Origin: Prevotella sp.
GTDB lineage: Bacteria; Bacteroidota; Bacteroidia; Bacteroidales; Bacteroidaceae
Length of the DNA: 36,540 nt
Reading direction: 5' to 3'
NCBI GenBank assembly: GCA_017428805.1
Contig: JAFRQC010000040.1
Coordinates: 1 to 36,540, forward strand
Of this stretch, positions 1 to 8,489 are shown piece by piece. The notes beneath the pieces were generated by a model. It made no database searches. It was given only the letters and a program-made list of their open reading frames with translations, and was not told the DNA's origin. The translations under genes were made by a program, and so were the position numbers. How positions within the stretch are numbered: position 1 is the stretch's first letter; the number at the start of each line of letters is the position of its first letter.

Positions 1-42
1 CCACACTTTGAACATCCAAAATGCGGAAAATGCGCAAAGTGC
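1..42. repeat. Intergenic hairpin repeat, copy 1 (left arm cut by window edge)
   Basis: The sequence CCACACTTTGA, a short spacer, then CAAAATGC with further AATGC and AGTGC units is nearly the same as the loop and right arm of the full hairpin at 1487-1546 (21 of the 26 bases from CAAAATGC onward match). The left arm lies outside the window. It sits upstream of the DUF3987 gene, as copy 2 sits upstream of the next gene, which suggests a repeated regulatory or processing element of the mobile island. Confidence 0.6.
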
Positions 43-109
43 TGGGCTCTTGGACGGAGCCGACGGGTAGTCAGTGAGGGGAATCGTCATAGTGGAAGGA
101 GGCTTGCCA

Positions 110-1474
110 ATGAGCAGTAGCATCCTCACCCCACAAGGCATCCTTGACAATGCGACAGACTTCGGACTACGACTAAGTGGTACCGATTTCCCTGTCAGTG
201 TCTTTCCACAACCTATCCAGCACATCATCACAGAACTGCATGAGTGCCAAAGTTTCCCCATCGACTATGTGGCAGCATCCATGCTGACCGCCATAGCCGT
301 CGGGATTGGCAACACACATCTGGTTCAGGTGAAAAGCGGATGGCTGGAGAGTGCTATCCTCTACATGGCACTTGTTGGCAGACCAGGAGCCAACAAGAGC
401 CATCCCCTGTCCTTTGCCATGAAGCCGTTTCTCACCTATGACTATCAGCAGAATCAGCAATTTGAGCAGGAGTATAAGGAATTTGAGAAGATGGTGCAGA
501 TGACCCGTAAGGAGCGTAGTGAGGCTGGACTGGAGGAATATCCGCAAGAGCCTGTCCGCAAGCGGTTCCTTGTTTCCGACATCACACCTGAAGGACTGAG
601 CCTGATACACGCACAGAATCAACGGGGTCTCTGCCTATGGGCTGATGAACTGTCGGCATGGTTCAAGAACTTCAACCGTTATAACAATGGATCCGAAGAA
701 CAGTTCTGGCTTTCTGTATTCAGTGCCAAGACAACTATCTCCGACCGTAAAAGCGCAAGAAGTTCAGTATTCATCAAGCGACCGTATATCTCCGTTATCG
801 GCACTATACAGAAAAAGGTGTTGGGTGAACTGGCTAAAGGAGAACGGTCATGTAACGGATTTATAGACCGCATCCTGTTTGTGCTTCCGTCAGACCAGCA
901 GAAGATTCGTTGGAATGACCGTGAACTCTCCGAGGACATCGACCAGCAATGGGCAGACATTCTATCAAGACTGATAATGCTTGACTTTATGCCTTGCGAA
1001 GAGAATCCATACAAGATACTATGCTTTCAGCCTGAGGCACGTGCAGCCCTCTATGAGTACCAGCACAGACTGGCAGAAATGTGCGACACTGAGGCCAGTG
1101 AAGTCATTGTAGGTATCTATTGCAAGTTGGAAACTTATCTCATCCGTTTCTGTCTGATCCTGCAACTGGCACGATGGGCTTGCGGTGAGTCAAGAAAAGA
1201 TGCCATTGACAGGGAATCCGTTGAGAAAGCGATCCTGCTAACAGAGTATTTCCGAATGACAGCCCTTAATGTTCAGGGAATCATGAATGAGGAATCGCTG
1301 ACTGCTCAACAACTCGCCATCCTCCACCAGTTGCCGAATCAGTTCACAACAGCCGAAGGACTGGAACTGGCAGACAAAGAGGGTATGAAGGAACGGGCTT
1401 TCAAAGACTTTCTGAGTCGAAACATTGGCATACTGTTCAAACGGGAACGCCACGGAGAGTACACGAAAATCTAA
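110..1474 (+). CDS. DUF3987-type P-loop protein of a mobilizable element
   Basis: A 454-residue protein of the DUF3987 type, a primase/helicase-like group common in Bacteroidetes conjugative and mobilizable elements. A Walker A-like motif GRPGANKS is at residues 90-97 and a Walker B-like LCLWADE at 174-180, so ATP binding is likely. The start at 110 is chosen because AAGGAGGC, an unusually good Shine-Dalgarno for this phylum, lies 6-13 bases upstream; an in-frame GTG at 74 is less likely. The next gene begins 92 bases downstream, past a large hairpin, and continues the replication and transfer module. The exact role is not established for the family; helping replicate or process the element is an inference. 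Confidence 0.85.
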   Translation: MSSSILTPQGILDNATDFGLRLSGTDFPVSVFPQPIQHIITELHECQSFPIDYVAASMLTAIAVGIGNTHLVQVKSGWLESAILYMALVGRPGANKSHPLSFAMKPFLTYDYQQNQQFEQEYKEFEKMVQMTRKERSEAGLEEYPQEPVRKRFLVSDITPEGLSLIHAQNQRGLCLWADELSAWFKNFNRYNNGSEEQFWLSVFSAKTTISDRKSARSSVFIKRPYISVIGTIQKKVLGELAKGERSCNGFIDRILFVLPSDQQKIRWNDRELSEDIDQQWADILSRLIMLDFMPCEENPYKILCFQPEARAALYEYQHRLAEMCDTEASEVIVGIYCKLETYLIRFCLILQLARWACGESRKDAIDRESVEKAILLTEYFRMTALNVQGIMNEESLTAQQLAILHQLPNQFTTAEGLELADKEGMKERAFKDFLSRNIGILFKRERHGEYTKI

Positions 1475-1486
1475 GTTATCACCCCT

Positions 1487-1546
1487 CGCACTTTCCGCAC
1501 TTTCCACACTTTGACCCGTCAAAATGCAGATAATGCAGATAGTGCG
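1487..1546. repeat. Large imperfect hairpin, copy 2 of the intergenic repeat
   Basis: The left arm (1487-1514) holds CGCACTTT/CGCACTTT/CACACTTT-like units and the right arm (1519-1546) AAAATGC/AATGC/AGTGCG units. They pair along about 25 positions with several mismatches, closed by TTTGA-CCCG-TCAAA. It lies between the stop at 1474 and the start at 1567. Its loop and right arm match 1-42. It could act as an RNA hairpin (attenuator or processing site) or a protein-binding site. Confidence 0.7.
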
Positions 1547-1566
1547 ACACTAAAAAAAGGGAAATC

Positions 1567-2646
1567 ATGAACGATTACAGATTCAGACTACAGCCCTATA
1601 AGGGCATCAGCACCAGGTACAATTGTCCTGAGTGTAAGCAGAAGCGTTGCTTTACTCGTTACATCGATACGGAGGGAAGAATCCAGTTCCCTTCATACGT
1701 TGGCAGATGTGACCATGAGCAGCGTTGTGGGTATCACTATACACCCAGCGACTACTTCAAGGACAATCCATCTGCACAGGAGCAGCTATCAGAAGAAAGG
1801 AAACCTATCTTCATCCCAAGAGTTGCAAAGCAACCCAAGCCAATATCGTACATTCCATCAGAGATAGTGGAAGGCAGTATGCAGCACTACGAGTCAAACA
1901 ACCTCTTCCGCTTCCTGTCTCTCAAATTTGGCTGGGAGCAGACAATGGAACTGATGAAAAGATACTATGTCGGTACATCAAGGCACTGGCAAGGTGCAAC
2001 CGTTTTCTGGCAGACTGACAGCAATGGCAAGGTAAGAACTGGTAAGATTATTCTTTACAATCCGCAGACAGGCAAAAGAGTAAAACTGCCCTTCTGTCAC
2101 GTCACATGGGTACACTCTGCCTTGCACCTTACCGACTTCAATCTGAGACAGTGCTTCTTCGGGGAGCATCTTCTGACCTCAGAAAAGAACAAGCCTGTCG
2201 GATTGGTTGAGAGCGAAAAGACGGCACTCGTCTGTAGCATCCATCTGCCACATTTCACATGGATAGCGTCTGGTGGAAAGAACGGCTGTCTCAATGAAGA
2301 ATGTCTGAGCATACTTCAAGGACGAACGCTTTCACTCTTCCCTGATCTCGGAGCAACAGATTACTGGAGAAGCAAGATTCCAATGATGAGGCAACTCGGC
2401 ATTCATGCACAGGTGTATGATTATTTGGAACGAGCAGCGACGGATGAACAGCGAAAACGGGGACTCGACATTGCAGACTTCCTGCTCGACATTGAGACCG
2501 ACGAGGGCAAACTTGAACAGATGAGACTGACAAATCAGTCAATCAATAAATTGATAAATCAGTTGCAATTACAACCAGTTAAACAGTCCATTGGCAATAT
2601 AACTGACGGAATGACTGATGGCAAGAGAATGGGCTTGCGTCTATGA
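1567..2646 (+). CDS. Zinc-finger/Toprim-like protein of mobile element (DUF6371-like)
   Basis: A 359-residue protein with an N-terminal zinc-binding region: C20-P-E-C23, C28, then C48, H50, C54 and H57. A Toprim-like segment follows, with VESEKTA at about residues 214-220 and LFPDLGATD at 257-265, where acidic residues would bind metal in primases and topoisomerases. This layout resembles the PG0870/DUF6371 group and CHC2-type primases found beside DUF3987 genes in Bacteroidetes elements. It likely supports initiation of DNA synthesis during transfer or replication of the island. Its stop overlaps an in-frame ATG at 2643, but the real mobC start is probably 2787. The family name is from memory; the primase-like role is an inference. 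Confidence 0.75.
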   Translation: MNDYRFRLQPYKGISTRYNCPECKQKRCFTRYIDTEGRIQFPSYVGRCDHEQRCGYHYTPSDYFKDNPSAQEQLSEERKPIFIPRVAKQPKPISYIPSEIVEGSMQHYESNNLFRFLSLKFGWEQTMELMKRYYVGTSRHWQGATVFWQTDSNGKVRTGKIILYNPQTGKRVKLPFCHVTWVHSALHLTDFNLRQCFFGEHLLTSEKNKPVGLVESEKTALVCSIHLPHFTWIASGGKNGCLNEECLSILQGRTLSLFPDLGATDYWRSKIPMMRQLGIHAQVYDYLERAATDEQRKRGLDIADFLLDIETDEGKLEQMRLTNQSINKLINQLQLQPVKQSIGNITDGMTDGKRMGLRL

Positions 2647-2671
2647 GACCGAGAAAGACGATTGGGGAACA

Positions 2672-2733
2672 TTTTGGGGATAGCAAGTTTATGGCGATGT
2701 ATTACATTCACCTCCCCACTTGCCACCCCAAAA
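2672..2733. other. Candidate origin of transfer (oriT) inverted repeat
   Basis: The left arm TTTTGGGGATAGCAAGT (2672-2688) and right arm ACTTGCCACCCCAAAA (2718-2733) are inverted repeats. They match at the outer TTTTGGGG and inner GCAAGT blocks, with 2-3 differing bases between, around a 29-base spacer. The repeat lies directly upstream of mobC and the relaxase gene, where oriT is found in many Bacteroides mobilizable elements. No nick site can be fixed from sequence alone. Confidence 0.55.
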
Positions 2734-2786
2734 GGCTGGAGGCTCCCGATGGTCACAATCATTATTCACCCAAAATAAAGAAAACA

Positions 2787-3104
2787 ATGAAGAAAGAAAA
2801 GACTATTTCACTTCGACTGACGGAGCAGGAAAACTACTGGCTGAAGGCACTTGCCCGACAGAGTGGCAGGACCCAAAGCGAAGTTGTTCGCTCATTGATA
2901 AAGAACGGACACGTTAAAGAACGTATCAGCAGAGACACGCTTGTCATGTTGAGAAATCTGATGGGCGAAGCCACCAACCTTAACCAGTTGGCAAGACATG
3001 CTAACGCATACGGCTTTGGCATGGTGGCCGATGACTGCCGCAGTCTGGCAGCACGGATTTCACAAATCGTAAAGCAGATAAAGGATGATAGGAAAGATAA
3101 CTAA
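2787..3104 (+). CDS. mobC: MobC-like relaxosome accessory protein
   Basis: A 105-residue basic protein. The N-terminal stretch ISLRLTEQE with the following SGRTQSEVVRSLI resembles a ribbon-helix-helix DNA-binding fold. The C-terminal MLRNLMGEATNLNQLARHAN matches the bacterial mobilization protein (MobC) pattern of a conserved NLNQLA core. MobC proteins bind oriT and help the relaxase nick DNA. Start 2787 is preferred because it gives the usual family N-terminus; an upstream ATG at 2643 would add 48 residues encoded by the putative oriT hairpin. The 3' end overlaps the relaxase gene by 20 bases, so the two are probably translationally coupled. Confidence 0.85.
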   Translation: MKKEKTISLRLTEQENYWLKALARQSGRTQSEVVRSLIKNGHVKERISRDTLVMLRNLMGEATNLNQLARHANAYGFGMVADDCRSLAARISQIVKQIKDDRKDN

Positions 3105-4074
3105 AGGCTCCGAGTTCGCTGGTTGCGTTGCCTATGTTCTCCGTGAGGACAAGGCACGGCTGTTAGCCAGCGGGGGTGTATCTGGTACTCCCGAAGAGAT
3201 GGCTGAGCAGTTTGAGTTGCAGACATTGCTCAATGATAAGGTGAAGAATACCGTCGGACATATCTCCCTAAGTTTCTCACCGGAGGACGGTGCCCGCTTG
3301 CGGAACGACGACAGTTTAATGGTAAAAATTGCTTACGAGTATATGGATCAGATGGGCATCCGAAATACACAATTCATCATAGCCCGTCACACCGACCGTC
3401 AGCATCCGCATTGCCACATCGTGTTCAACCGAGTAGATAACAACGGCAAGACCATTTCCGACAAGAACGACCGCTATCGCAATGAGAAAGTTTGCAAGAC
3501 ACTGACGGAGAAGTACGGACTCTATATGGCAGATGGCAAGGAGCATGTAAACACGGAACGGCTACGCCCGCACGACAAAGCCAAGTACGACATCTACGAC
3601 GCTCTGAAACAGGAATTGCCAAAGGCCACTTCATGGGAGCAACTTCGTGAGGCTCTTCACAAGCAAGGGATTATGACGGAGTTCAAGTACAGCAGGACTG
3701 GCGACAGAGTTGAAGGTGTGAAGTTCATCAAGGGCAAACATGTTTTCTCAGGCTCAAAGATTGACCGCAAGTTCAGCTTTGCCAATATCGAGAAACGACT
3801 GGAGCGTAACCGTAAATTCAAGGAGAAATACCAACAGACACAACGCACTTATGAACCACAGCGTCCAACGACAGCACCACGTCCGAAAGTCGCATCAATT
3901 CAACGTGAAGAACCCAAGCCGAAGTATGAGGAAAGTACCATTGAAAGCGTTGCCTCTGGAATCGGTGGACTGTTCGTCCCCTCCGGCTACGATGCCACCG
4001 CAGCACAGGAGGCCGAGTTCGCAGCAGAGCAACAACGACTAAAGAAAAAGAAGAAACGTGGAATGAGGATATAA
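3085..4074 (+). CDS. mobA: MobA/VirD2-type relaxase
   Basis: A 329-residue relaxase that would nick the transferred strand at oriT and stay linked to its 5' end. The histidine metal-binding motif H102-x-D...H107-P-H109-C-H111-IVFNRV is clear and typical of the Relaxase/MobA-VirD2 family (PF03432). Tyr17 in the N-terminal CVAYVL segment is the likely nucleophile. The C-terminal third is charged and low in complexity (TTAPRPKVAS, then a lysine-rich end). It overlaps mobC by 20 bases. No coupling protein or type IV secretion genes are in the window, so the island looks mobilizable rather than self-transmissible, as far as can be seen. Confidence 0.92.
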   Translation: MIGKITKGSEFAGCVAYVLREDKARLLASGGVSGTPEEMAEQFELQTLLNDKVKNTVGHISLSFSPEDGARLRNDDSLMVKIAYEYMDQMGIRNTQFIIARHTDRQHPHCHIVFNRVDNNGKTISDKNDRYRNEKVCKTLTEKYGLYMADGKEHVNTERLRPHDKAKYDIYDALKQELPKATSWEQLREALHKQGIMTEFKYSRTGDRVEGVKFIKGKHVFSGSKIDRKFSFANIEKRLERNRKFKEKYQQTQRTYEPQRPTTAPRPKVASIQREEPKPKYEESTIESVASGIGGLFVPSGYDATAAQEAEFAAEQQRLKKKKKRGMRI

Positions 4075-4125
4075 CCTTACACCACATAACAAACAACATT
4101 ATTAACAATTAAAATTCAATTAATC

Positions 4126-4536
4126 ATGAACAAGAATCTAATGTTCGACATTGCCGTGTACCTCTATCAGAATTACGGCATTAGTATGGATGACATTGCA
4201 TTTGAGAGACATCAAGTTGGCTTCAATGTATCTATCCGTGAAAATGGCATCTGCCTCTACATCCGCTTCTGGGACTATTCCAAAGGACGCGACGGACTGC
4301 CTGACAAGTGCATTATCCTCGTCACCGCCAACTTCAAGACCCACGAGAAGCGCAACGTCCGTAGCCTCGCCAAGTTCTTGAATCAGGTTGCCCCTCGCTA
4401 TGGCTATGAGTTCCTTGCCATTGAGAACAACGAGGAACTGAACAGTCATCTGAACCTGATGGAAATACCCGTCAAGCACAGCAACTGCTACTTCGCACCA
4501 TTCGGTGAGGAACTGGCAGAAATCTTAGATGATTGA
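4126..4536 (+). CDS. Hypothetical protein of the mobilization module
   Basis: A 136-residue soluble protein with no signal peptide, membrane segment or motif that I recognise. It has an aromatic-rich centre (ICLYIRFWDYSKG) and an acidic C-terminus. It follows the relaxase gene by 51 bases on the same strand and ends just before a strong hairpin, so it is probably the last gene of the mob transcript. Codon use resembles the mob genes. The function is unknown. Confidence 0.7.
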   Translation: MNKNLMFDIAVYLYQNYGISMDDIAFERHQVGFNVSIRENGICLYIRFWDYSKGRDGLPDKCIILVTANFKTHEKRNVRSLAKFLNQVAPRYGYEFLAIENNEELNSHLNLMEIPVKHSNCYFAPFGEELAEILDD

Positions 4537-4544
4537 ACTTTCAA

Positions 4545-4580
4545 CTCTCAGCCCAAGCCAAAATTGCTTGGTGCTGAGAG
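4545..4580. terminator. Hairpin between convergent mob and outer-membrane-protein genes
   Basis: CTCTCAGCCCAAGC (4545-4558) pairs with GCTTGGTGCTGAGAG (4566-4580), leaving one bulged T. It lies between genes ending at 4536 (+) and 4601 (-), so it can stop transcription from both sides. There is no clear T tract on either side. Confidence 0.6.
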
Positions 4581-4600
4581 TAATCTAAACAACTTTGTTG

Positions 4601-7198
4601 TCAGAATATGTACTTTGCTCCAGCGATGACATATCCGGGCTGTCTGTTCTCGGTGATAATCTCGTTATAATCGTTCTTGGACTCTATGCGGAGGCGGCGG
4701 TAAGTGCGGGTGTGGAGCATGTTGCGCCCTTCGATGGTGAACGTCCACCGTTTGAGGGAGTACATGGCTGACAGACCGAGGTCGAAGTTCTGGAATTCGT
4801 CAGGGCCGGAATGGTCGAGGGCGAATGACAGGGGAACGCTCAACTCAAAGTGTTCTTTTCGGAATAGCATGGGCTTCATGTAAATCTCATGCTCGGCATA
4901 GTTGATGATATGGTCGCTTATTCCTATCTTGCTCTGTTGCAGCGTAAGTTTATAACCGACCTCCATATTGAACAAAGACTTGAACTTAGTGGCCAGAGCC
5001 AACGAGCCATCCACCACCGAGGAACGATTATTGCTAAGTATGTGCTGATAGACTGTCTGGTACAGGGAGTTGGTCGCCGTCGATTTGAACGTCAGTATCA
5101 ACGGTACACGGAATCCCTTCTTGATATTGAAATAGGCGTATTGGGTACGGTTGCTGCGGTCTGCCCGCAACAGGCTAACAGCCACGCCGCGTCCAGTGTT
5201 CTGGTAGTCCGCAATATATGGTTTGTCCGTAAAGGAACACCCCATATTCATGATGAAAGTGAAATCGCGTAAGATGTCGAAATAGTTCACGCCAAACCGT
5301 AGCCTGTCCTTTCGGTGAAGGATGTTCTGATGTCCGCTAAAGACGGTGTATTGCCGATAATCGTCCATCATCGCACCGCTGACGAACACATCATCATCGG
5401 CCTCGTAGGAACTGCTGTAAGATAGCGACACGGAGTTAGTGGAACTGAACGCCAGTTCCAAACCAACCTCTGGCAGCAGAACGATTCGGTTGTCATCATA
5501 GCGGCTGTTAACGCTGGCCAGAGTGAGGCCGCTATTCAAGCGCAGCAAGCCTTTCTTCTTGGAGAACGAGACGGCATAGTCATAGACATTGGTCGTGAGG
5601 CTCTGGGCAGAGACATTGAAGCGGTCGAGGGATGCGTCTGCCGACACACCGTGACGAATCAGGTTCCACCCGCCCGACATATCCATTTGCCAGACCTTTG
5701 AAAATCGGTGAGACCACGAGACGATGAACTGGGCATCCAGTAATGATTGCCTTTGCTTCTGAGTGGCGAAGTGTATATTTTCAGGTAAGTCATACAGACT
5801 GCCATCTGATTCCACTTGCAGATGGCGGTGGCGGTTATGATAGCCCAATTCCCCACTCAGCGACAGCAGGTTTCGGTTGTTCCAGTTCTTCACCAGTGAC
5901 ATGCGATGGCTGATGTCCCATTCTTGCAGTCTGTCCTCGGTGTCGTAATCGTCGATGTGTCTGTAACTGGTTTGCGGCATGGCCGTAACAGTGGTACGGC
6001 TGTCAAGGGCTGCATGATTTGGAAGCATATATTTCAGGTTCAGTCCGAAGTGATGGAATCGTCGTTTGGTGTCAGATGTCTCGGAGAATGATTCGGCCTT
6101 GTCGGTATCCATGTAAGTCCTGTCAATGTCGTACTGCCCACGGCTGGCCTCGAAGTTGAACATATAGTAGGCATTTAGTTTCAGCCGCTCGTTGGGGTTC
6201 CACGCAATGTTGGACGACAAGAGCGCATTTCGTCGTTTGTAGGAGTTGATGTTGTTCGATAGGAACGACGGCAGACTGACACCATTGTCTATTACGCGGT
6301 CTTGTCCGCCAAACGAGCGGGCATAGTCATTCACGCTGCCCAGCAGTTTGATGTAGTCCATGAGCGTCATGATTTCCTCGCCCGTATTGAAGTATTTGGC
6401 ATTGAAGCCCAGCATGGCCTTACTGCCAAACGAATAGGCGTTCATTGTGCCGCGATAGTTGTTCGGCCAACCGCCAAGTAGTTCTGCGTTGCCTGTCAGA
6501 CGGCCTCGGTGTAGGGAGTCTATCTGTACGTTCAGGGCATTGGCACGGCGGGTATTGAAACCATTGAGCAGGGAAAACTCGCTATAGTTCTTCTGTAACT
6601 GAATCTTATCAACGACATTGGCGGGGAGATTGTTTGTAATCTGCTCGTTCTGATTTCCGAAGAAATCCTGACCGTCAATGAGAATCTTCTTCACCGCCTC
6701 ACCATTGACCGTCACCTGCCCCTTCTCATCGACATCCATACCTGGCAACTTGGCAAGAATATCCTTCAGTACCTTCTCATTGCCAGTGGTGTATTTCCTG
6801 ATGTTATAGTCGATGGTGTCTCCGCTGACCTTGATGCCCGGCGCACGCCCTTTGACCACGACCGTTTCCAGCATTTTGCTGTCTGGCTCCAGCCTAATCA
6901 GCAGACTATCGGCTCCTGTCGTTGTTGTAATGGTCTGGCCTTTGAAGCCCAGACAAGAAACCTTAATGAACAAATCTTTAACGGATGGTGATATGCCAAC
7001 CGAGAAAGTCCCGTTGTCAGAAGAAATGGCATATCCCAAAAGTGTACTGTCGGGGAGACTATAGACCATGATGTTGGCAAAAGGCACAGCGGAACCGTCG
7101 TCAGCATTGACAACAGTTCCCTTCAGTTCAACACCCTGCGCCGAAGAACGAACAAAGCAGAGCAGCAAAGAAACAATAATGACGGCTACCTTCCTCAT
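4601..7198 (-). CDS. Outer-membrane beta-barrel protein, TonB-dependent receptor-like
   Basis: An 865-residue outer-membrane protein. A signal peptide (about residues 1-20, ending SSAQ) leads to a carboxypeptidase-regulatory-like beta domain (about 24-105), a plug-like domain (about 108-230, with GDTIDYN and LPGMDVDEKGQVTVNGEAVKK-like segments) and a long barrel that ends in the terminal aromatic F. This is the OMP_b-brl_3 / TonB-receptor-like group of Bacteroidetes. It follows the GLPGLI gene by 6 bases, and the pairing of GLPGLI proteins with this receptor type is common in the phylum. The ligand is unknown. It is the last gene of the minus-strand operon starting at about 8318. Confidence 0.88.
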   Translation of the reverse strand: MRKVAVIIVSLLLCFVRSSAQGVELKGTVVNADDGSAVPFANIMVYSLPDSTLLGYAISSDNGTFSVGISPSVKDLFIKVSCLGFKGQTITTTTGADSLLIRLEPDSKMLETVVVKGRAPGIKVSGDTIDYNIRKYTTGNEKVLKDILAKLPGMDVDEKGQVTVNGEAVKKILIDGQDFFGNQNEQITNNLPANVVDKIQLQKNYSEFSLLNGFNTRRANALNVQIDSLHRGRLTGNAELLGGWPNNYRGTMNAYSFGSKAMLGFNAKYFNTGEEIMTLMDYIKLLGSVNDYARSFGGQDRVIDNGVSLPSFLSNNINSYKRRNALLSSNIAWNPNERLKLNAYYMFNFEASRGQYDIDRTYMDTDKAESFSETSDTKRRFHHFGLNLKYMLPNHAALDSRTTVTAMPQTSYRHIDDYDTEDRLQEWDISHRMSLVKNWNNRNLLSLSGELGYHNRHRHLQVESDGSLYDLPENIHFATQKQRQSLLDAQFIVSWSHRFSKVWQMDMSGGWNLIRHGVSADASLDRFNVSAQSLTTNVYDYAVSFSKKKGLLRLNSGLTLASVNSRYDDNRIVLLPEVGLELAFSSTNSVSLSYSSSYEADDDVFVSGAMMDDYRQYTVFSGHQNILHRKDRLRFGVNYFDILRDFTFIMNMGCSFTDKPYIADYQNTGRGVAVSLLRADRSNRTQYAYFNIKKGFRVPLILTFKSTATNSLYQTVYQHILSNNRSSVVDGSLALATKFKSLFNMEVGYKLTLQQSKIGISDHIINYAEHEIYMKPMLFRKEHFELSVPLSFALDHSGPDEFQNFDLGLSAMYSLKRWTFTIEGRNMLHTRTYRRLRIESKNDYNEIITENRQPGYVIAGAKYIF

Positions 7199-7204
7199 GC
7201 ACTA

Positions 7205-7924
7205 TTACTGTGACGAGCGTTGCTTCAGACTCTCAATGGTACGCCGTCTTAGGCTTGCAAATTCTTCTTCCGTCATTTCTTTGGCTTTCTTTGGCTTTCC
7301 CACCTCGCGAGCCGAATTGGTATTGATAGCCATGCATGAATAGATGGTTTGCCCGTCCTCCAAGTCGAGGATAAGTCCTGGGAGTCCGCAGTATAAGCCT
7401 GGCCCGTCCTGTACGGGAATGGTAGGGCAGAACCACGCCGTAATCGAATCACCAATGGTGGCCCTGTATGCTTGTAGCCCCATAATCTCCTTCGATTCAG
7501 TACCTACTTTCCACTGGTAGCGGGGCAACGGATGTGTGATGGAATAGGTTCTTGCCAGCAAGTCCTTCAATTCCGTTACACTCATATTTGCAAGATCCTT
7601 ATACACAGAAACGCTTTCTTCACTATACGAAGGATTCACAACGATAATCTTCGGCCCGTGGTCGTCCGTCAGTTCCTCATCTGGCTCAATACGTTCATAA
7701 GAAGACATCCTGCCATCTATGACAAGAACAAAGGAGTCTTTCTTCTCCGTTGTCAAACCTGCCAGCAAAGCCTGATACTCTCCCAGGTTCTCTTTCCTGT
7801 TCTTAATCTTCTTGACAACTTCTGCATGTCCTTTTGAATACACCGAATACTTCACCTCGATGCTTTGGGCTAATGTAAGCATGGGAATCATGAATAATAA
7901 TGGTAATAACTTTTTCTTCATCAT
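7205..7924 (-). CDS. GLPGLI family protein
   Basis: A 239-residue secreted protein with an N-terminal signal (MMKKKLLPLLFMIPMLTLAQ) and the family-defining GLPGLILDLEDG motif in its second half. The start at 7924 gives a normal signal peptide; an upstream in-frame ATG at 8002 would place 26 polar residues before it and is unlikely. GLPGLI proteins occur next to outer-membrane beta-barrel receptors and probably act in the periplasm or at the surface, but their function is not known. Here the receptor gene follows within 6 bases and a small secreted peptide gene precedes it by 94 bases. Confidence 0.88.
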   Translation of the reverse strand: MMKKKLLPLLFMIPMLTLAQSIEVKYSVYSKGHAEVVKKIKNRKENLGEYQALLAGLTTEKKDSFVLVIDGRMSSYERIEPDEELTDDHGPKIIVVNPSYSEESVSVYKDLANMSVTELKDLLARTYSITHPLPRYQWKVGTESKEIMGLQAYRATIGDSITAWFCPTIPVQDGPGLYCGLPGLILDLEDGQTIYSCMAINTNSAREVGKPKKAKEMTEEEFASLRRRTIESLKQRSSQ

Positions 7925-8018
7925 ATAAGTAATAATTATATCCTTTTGACAAAGGAGGATATTGTCCTCCTCATTGCCTACGGACGGCTTTGAAGAGAAC
8001 AATATCCCAACCCCTTTA

Positions 8019-8210
8019 TTAAGGACGCTCTATAATAATGATTATCACATCATCGCCATCTTCAATGACAATGACGACAACATCGCGACTTTGCATCTGA
8101 ATACTTTTGGCAACTTGGCTTTCAGACACAGGATTGACAGTTGGCGTAGCTGCGAATGAAGCAGAAGCGAATCCTAATGCCAAACAAAATGTAGCAAATA
8201 ACTTCTTCAT
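8019..8210 (-). CDS. Small secreted peptide (63 residues) of the GLPGLI operon
   Basis: A 63-residue ORF with a clear Sec signal peptide (residues 1 to about 20, ASASFAA cleavage region). The mature part is only about 43 residues. Its tail is odd: two runs of beta-branched residues, VVVIVI and VIIIIIE, separated by the acidic turn EDGDD, which would favour beta-strand or amyloid-like stacking. It is the first gene behind the promoter at 8325-8355 and shares it with the GLPGLI and barrel genes, so it may be exported or recognised by them. No family is recognised. The start codon follows an A-rich stretch, typical of Bacteroidetes. Confidence 0.65.
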   Translation of the reverse strand: MKKLFATFCLALGFASASFAATPTVNPVSESQVAKSIQMQSRDVVVIVIEDGDDVIIIIIERP

Positions 8211-8324
8211 TTTTTTTATTTGTTAATACTCACCGCTAAGGCATTGCGGCATTACCCCTTTGTGCCAGTCTGGTCTGTATAATATCGGCCTCTATTATTC
8301 GAACTTTTGTTTGTTTTGACGATG

Positions 8325-8355
8325 CAAAATTATAAAACTACAAATTGTTTGCCAA
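8325..8355 (-). promoter_or_regulatory. Bacteroidetes-type promoter of the peptide-GLPGLI-barrel operon
   Basis: On the minus strand, TTGG (8352-8355), 19 bases, then the -7 box TAATTTTG (8325-8332). The predicted leader to the start at 8210 is about 105 bases and can form a small hairpin (CCGC at 8233-8236 with GCGG at 8246-8249). Confidence 0.7.
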
Positions 8356-8372
8356 GAGAAATCATGAATATG

Positions 8373-8410
8373 AATTTTCAAAAATTTCAATACGAAGACG
8401 TAAGTCTTTG
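8373..8410 (-). promoter_or_regulatory. Shared upstream operator, copy A
   Basis: On the minus strand, CAAAGACTTAC, nine bases, then TTGAAATTTTTGAAAATT, ending exactly 40 bases before the TAATTTTG box. The same 18-mer and a 9-of-11 match to the outer block occur with identical spacing at 10359-10396. Confidence 0.65.
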
Positions 8411-8489
8411 GCTGTCAAGCTCATAAAGAACAAGTAGGTAATTTTTAATAATTATCTCTTTGTATTACACTTCTGCTTACATGAGTTGC

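Noticed and set aside
7925..8002. N-terminal extension of the GLPGLI protein
   Set aside because: It would put 26 polar residues before a clean signal peptide.
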